Source: CAYZEZ01 sp964477295 (GTDB lineage Bacteria; Bacteroidota; Bacteroidia; Bacteroidales; SM23-62). Taken from it: a stretch of 8,905 nucleotides of DNA. Of the stretch, positions 5,843-8,905 are shown piece after piece. Location: positions 1 through 8,905 of the forward strand of contig CAYZEZ010000207.1 in NCBI GenBank assembly GCA_964477295.1, in the 5' to 3' direction. The notes under the pieces are model-generated. The model did no database searches. It was not told the DNA's origin and was given only the letters and a program-made list of their open reading frames with translations. Each line of letters begins with the position of its first letter. The stretch's first letter is position 1. The position numbers were made by a program, and so were the translations under genes.

Positions 5843-7523
5843 CCAGGATAGCGTTGATCAAAGATTTTGTATAATCTCTTTCAGGGTGTTTGTATATCTC
5901 CCCGGTATTACCTGATTCAATCAATTCTCCATCCTGTATTACCATTATCCTGTCTGACATATATTTAACAACTGCAAGATCATGAGATATAAACAGATAG
6001 GTAAGTTTATGCAGTCCCTTCAGGTCGTTCAGGAGATTCAATATCCGGGCCTGGACAGAGACATCCAGTGAAGAAACGGATTCATCGCATATCAATAATT
6101 CTGGCTCGGTGGAAAGTGCGCGGGCAATTCCGATTCGTTGACGCTGTCCGCCAGAAAATTCATGTGGGTACCTGTAATAATTGCCTGACTCAAGCCCAAC
6201 ATTTTCAAGCAGTTCCATTACTTTCCTGGTCCGTGCTTTCTTTCCTTTTTGGAGCCGGTGAACAAGCATGCCTTCTGCAATAGCGTCACCGATCCTTCTC
6301 CTGGGATTAAGTGAGGAATAGGGATCCTGGAATATCATCTGTACCTTTTTCCTGAATTTTTTCAGTTCTCCTGTATTCATTCCCTGAACGGATTTACCAT
6401 GGAATACAATTTGTCCTGAATAGGATTGAACCAGTTGAATGATACTTTTTCCAATGGTTGATTTCCCACTTCCAGATTCACCGATCAATCCAAGTGTTTC
6501 GCCCGGATAAATATGAAAACTGAAATGTTTAACCGCAGTAAATGATTTATTCCCGGAAAATATAATACCCGACCTATGTTTATAGCTGACCGATAAATCA
6601 TGAATAGAAAAAATAGGGGGTGATTCATAATCTGGTTTTGAGGTTATGTTCAGCGATTTATCCTGGTTGGCCTTTTTCTTTTCCGGATCCATAAAATCTG
6701 ATACTGTACGAAGCCTGCTTTTCGCATAATCAAGTTTTGGCCTGCAGGCAATCAATCCTTTTGTATAGGCTTCTTTGGGAGAGTATAAAATATGTTGGGC
6801 AGATCCTGATTCGATAATCTTTCCCTGATGCATCACTACCACCTGGTCCGACACTTTTTTAATCACACCCAGGTCATGAGAAATAAACAATATACCCATG
6901 GACCTTTTTCGCCTGATCTTATTAAGTAATAGTATTATATTCTTCTGAATAGTGACATCGAGCGCAGTGGTTGGCTCGTCGGCAATCAATAGTTGAGGAT
7001 CTCCTGCGAGGGCCATGGCTATCATCACCCGTTGCCGTTGCCCTCCGGATAATTCATGGGGATACTTATGGATGATCCTGGTTGCATCCGGAAGATCCAC
7101 TTCATTAAACAGTGCTATTGTCCTCGACTTAATTTCTTTACAGGACAGGGAAATATGGAGTTGGATTGCTTCCCTTACCTGGTGTCCACAGGTATGAACC
7201 GGATTCAGGCTGGTCATTGGTTCCTGGAAAATCATGCTGATGTGTTTTCCCCTGATTTTCCTGATTTCACCTGATCCAAGCTTTAAAAGGTCGGTTTGAC
7301 CATTTTCCCCGGTGTAATGAATGGATCCATTTGTAACCTGCATGTTTTGCGGCAACAATTTAAGGATCGATAAAGCAGTAATGGTTTTTCCTGATCCTGA
7401 TTCTCCAACAACACCAACCACCTCTCCCTGATCAAGACTAAAAGAAATGTTATCAAGAATTACTCTCTTCTGGAAGCTTGTTTTGAGTTCTATGCACAGA
7501 TTCTGTATACTCAGGAGGTTCAT
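5838..7523 (-). CDS. peptide/nickel-class ABC transporter, fused double ATP-binding protein
   Basis: The 561 residues contain two complete ABC ATPase domains in tandem, equivalent to a DppD-DppF (or OppD-OppF) fusion, as in YejF and GsiA. This subunit powers import of peptides or similar solutes. Domain 1 has Walker A GESGSGKT (40-47), Q-loop Gln100, signature LSGGQ (158-162), Walker B Asp182-Glu183 and switch His216. Domain 2 has Walker A GESGSGKS (348-355), Gln399, FSGGQ (456-460), Asp480-Glu481 and His514. Both sites look active. The linker (about 245-285) contains the oligopeptide-transporter C-terminal motif (EAYTKGLIACRP). The Walker B of domain 2 reads CDESVSSLD where DEP is usual, a mild change. 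The start at ATG 7523 is preferred over TTG 7544, which overlaps the upstream stop. No permease or binding-protein gene is in the window, so the substrate cannot be assigned. It probably shares a transcript with the upstream small gene, 17 nt away. Confidence 0.9.
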   Translation of the reverse strand: MNLLSIQNLCIELKTSFQKRVILDNISFSLDQGEVVGVVGESGSGKTITALSILKLLPQNMQVTNGSIHYTGENGQTDLLKLGSGEIRKIRGKHISMIFQEPMTSLNPVHTCGHQVREAIQLHISLSCKEIKSRTIALFNEVDLPDATRIIHKYPHELSGGQRQRVMIAMALAGDPQLLIADEPTTALDVTIQKNIILLLNKIRRKRSMGILFISHDLGVIKKVSDQVVVMHQGKIIESGSAQHILYSPKEAYTKGLIACRPKLDYAKSRLRTVSDFMDPEKKKANQDKSLNITSKPDYESPPIFSIHDLSVSYKHRSGIIFSGNKSFTAVKHFSFHIYPGETLGLIGESGSGKSTIGKSIIQLVQSYSGQIVFHGKSVQGMNTGELKKFRKKVQMIFQDPYSSLNPRRRIGDAIAEGMLVHRLQKGKKARTRKVMELLENVGLESGNYYRYPHEFSGGQRQRIGIARALSTEPELLICDESVSSLDVSVQARILNLLNDLKGLHKLTYLFISHDLAVVKYMSDRIMVIQDGELIESGNTGEIYKHPERDYTKSLINAILD

Positions 7524-7540
7524 ATCGGTCCCGGTAGATA

Positions 7541-7999
7541 TCAATATTTTATTTTTTGAATAACCACTTTATTCCCATCGAGCTTGGCGTCCCAGTTATC
7601 ATTAAGCAATTTTTTCGCATACCTGAAGTATAGCCTGGTACGAATGCTGGATTCACTTTCGTCGTGGTTATCTTTATACTCACCGGTAAACTCATAGGTA
7701 TCGGAGTGGCTATGATGGGTATGATAAATGCGCATGATTTCTACAACAGTGGCAATTATCCTGTAAACCTCACCCCTGTTTGTTTCTGAATATTCATCTT
7801 CAAACTCGTCACTTAAAACGCTGAAATTGATAATATTACCTAAATAGTTCTCTCTTTTCTTTCCAAATCGAACCTGGTATTTAAGTCCGCTGTCTGTGGT
7901 AAAATAATAGGTGTCGTCTGTTGGAATCTCAGGTGATATGATTTCATACAATTTCGAAGTAGGGGTATAATCCGGGCGAACTATATGCAGGTCTTCCAT
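7541..7999 (-). CDS. uncharacterised conserved-looking small protein with His cluster
   Basis: This 152-residue soluble protein has no signal peptide or membrane segment. I do not recognise it with certainty. The first half is beta-rich (YYFTTDSGLKYQVRF, INFSVLSDEF). It is followed by TNRGEVYRIIATVVEIMRIY (73-92), a probable helix, then HTHHSH (93-98), an acidic stretch, and IRTRLYFRYAKKLL (119-132). The order strand, TN..EVYR.(I/L)ATVVEI helix, then RTRLY resembles, by eye only, small Bacteroidota domain-of-unknown-function and phage-associated proteins; this is not enough to assign a role. Composition and codon use look like the neighbours. The ATG at 7999 is the first in the frame, 45 nt after radA ends, and a promoter-like element lies in that gap. 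The ABC ATPase follows 17 nt downstream. It is a real gene with fair confidence; the function is unknown. Confidence 0.75.
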   Translation of the reverse strand: MEDLHIVRPDYTPTSKLYEIISPEIPTDDTYYFTTDSGLKYQVRFGKKRENYLGNIINFSVLSDEFEDEYSETNRGEVYRIIATVVEIMRIYHTHHSHSDTYEFTGEYKDNHDESESSIRTRLYFRYAKKLLNDNWDAKLDGNKVVIQKIKY

Positions 8000-8019
8000 T
8001 GATTATGTCAATATTAATG

Positions 8020-8053
8020 CAAAAATATAGGATAAAACTAAATGTTAACCAAA
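8020..8053 (-). promoter_or_regulatory. candidate promoter between radA and the small gene
   Basis: On the minus strand, TTTG (8053-8050) is followed after 22 nt by TATTTTTG (8027-8020), an exact match to the -7 consensus TAnnTTTG. The spacer is slightly longer than usual. Transcription would begin a few bases before the ATG at 7999 and would drive the small gene and the ABC ATPase independently of radA. The -33 element overlaps the end of radA. Pattern evidence only. Confidence 0.4.
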
Positions 8054-8905
8054 TAGTTGATTAAAAACATCTTCCACCTTACCAACAAATTTTATGCCTA
8101 TCGTATATTTCGTAAGATCGAGGCGTTTTATCTTATTGTATTTTGATATATATATTGTTTTAAATCCAAGTTTGTCGGCTTCGGCTATTCTTTGCTCGAT
8201 CCTGCTAACTGGCCTGACTTCTCCTGACAGCCCGATTTCGGCAGAGAAGCATACATCAGGTTCTACAGGTATATCGGCATTTGATGAAAGGATGGAAATA
8301 ATTACTGCCAGGTCGATAGCAGGATCGTTTATCCTGAGACCACCGGCCAGGTTCAGAAAAACATCCTTGGAAGACAACCGGAACCCTGCCCGTTTTTCCA
8401 ATACAGCCAGAAGCATGCTTAATCTTCTTAAATCGAATCCTGTACTCGACCGTTGGGGTGTACCATAGACTGCACTGCTGACAAGGGCCTGGACTTCGAT
8501 CAGGAATGGTCTGATCCCATCCAGTGTGGAAGCTATGGCTACTCCACTGAGTTTTTCATCGAAATGAGAGAGAAGGATCTCAGAAGGGTTATTAATTTCA
8601 ATCAAACCGGTGCCCGACATTTCAAAAATCCCTATCTCTGAAGTCGAACCGTAACGGTTTTTGTTGGAACGCAGGATCCGGTAGATGTGATTATGATCAC
8701 CTTCGAATTGAAGGACAGTATCGACAATATGTTCAAGTACCTTTGGTCCTGCGATGTGCCCTTCCTTATTTATATGTCCGATCAGAATTACCGGAGTGTT
8801 CTGGTCTTTGGCTATGTGCATAAGGCGGGTAGTGCATTCCCGGATCTGTGATACACTGCCGGGCGTTGAATCAAGGGTTTCTGTATAAACAGTCTGGATG
8901 GAGTC
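8045..8905 (-). CDS. radA: DNA repair protein RadA (Sms), 5' end cut by window edge
   Basis: RadA is a RecA-like ATPase and branch-migration helicase acting in recombinational repair. The 286 visible residues run in frame to the window edge, so the N-terminal zinc finger and Walker A lie outside. The fragment starts at the end of Walker B (DSIQTVYTETLDSTPGSVSQ) and continues with VILIGHINKEGHIAGPKVLEH. It carries the RadA-specific KNRFG motif as KNRYG (codons 8662-8648). The C-terminal half is the Lon-protease-like domain (SSAVYGTPQRSSTGFDLRRL, FLNLAGGLRINDPAIDLAV, GLSGEVRPVSRIEQRI), which in RadA is structural rather than proteolytic. An internal ATG at 8821 is not the start, since conserved sequence continues upstream. 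The stop TAA is at 8045. It is the first visible gene of the leftward group with the small protein and the ABC ATPase. Confidence 0.95.
   Translation of the reverse strand, partial: DSIQTVYTETLDSTPGSVSQIRECTTRLMHIAKDQNTPVILIGHINKEGHIAGPKVLEHIVDTVLQFEGDHNHIYRILRSNKNRYGSTSEIGIFEMSGTGLIEINNPSEILLSHFDEKLSGVAIASTLDGIRPFLIEVQALVSSAVYGTPQRSSTGFDLRRLSMLLAVLEKRAGFRLSSKDVFLNLAGGLRINDPAIDLAVIISILSSNADIPVEPDVCFSAEIGLSGEVRPVSRIEQRIAEADKLGFKTIYISKYNKIKRLDLTKYTIGIKFVGKVEDVFNQLFG

Noticed and set aside
7523..7544. TTG start at 7544 for the ABC ATPase, overlapping the upstream stop (TTGA)
   Set aside because: The overlap is possible, but ATG at 7523 directly precedes the usual LSIQNL start of ABC domains and the seven extra residues are not domain-like. 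Kept only as an alternative.
8094..8468. 124-residue plus-strand frame opposite radA
   Set aside because: Shadow of the conserved RadA C-terminal domain; low-complexity translation without recognisable features.

Overview
The window looks like a chromosomal housekeeping segment of a member of the Bacteroidota (Bacteroidales- or Flavobacteriia-like). The evidence is an A+T-leaning composition, start codons without Shine-Dalgarno sequences, TAnnTTTG-type -7 promoter boxes, a topoisomerase I that ends in GxxGPYI repeats rather than zinc fingers, and the topA / arginase-like gene pair typical of that phylum. The sequence is a draft: a run of exactly 100 N interrupts topA, and both window edges cut through larger contexts.

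Layout, left to right. Positions 1-256 hold no convincing gene, only A+T-rich DNA with one perfect 10-bp inverted repeat. Positions 257-3314 (minus strand) are a two-gene unit: topA, encoding DNA topoisomerase I, followed after 15 nt by a degenerate ureohydrolase (arginase/formimidoylglutamase-like) protein. topA is damaged twice in this assembly. The N gap removes most of the Toprim domain. An in-frame TAG at 1622-1624 cuts off a clearly conserved last repeat and basic tail (1436-1621). Positions 3315-3423 are a short divergent promoter region. Positions 3424-5784 (plus strand) encode a class A penicillin-binding protein (PBP1A type). It converges on a minus-strand group: radA (8045 to the right edge, 5' end missing), a small uncharacterised protein (7541-7999), and an orphan double-ATPase of the peptide/nickel ABC importer class (5838-7523). 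The convergent junction at 5780-5842 is G-rich and framed by a 7-bp inverted repeat that includes both stop codons.

Functionally these are mostly independent core genes: DNA supercoiling control, cell-wall polymerisation, recombination/repair and solute uptake. I see no phage, transposon, CRISPR, toxin-antitoxin or defence locus, and no convincing new multi-gene system. The points most worth a second look are the amber codon in topA, the ureohydrolase that has lost half of its metal ligands, and the small His-cluster protein of unknown function with its own promoter-like element.
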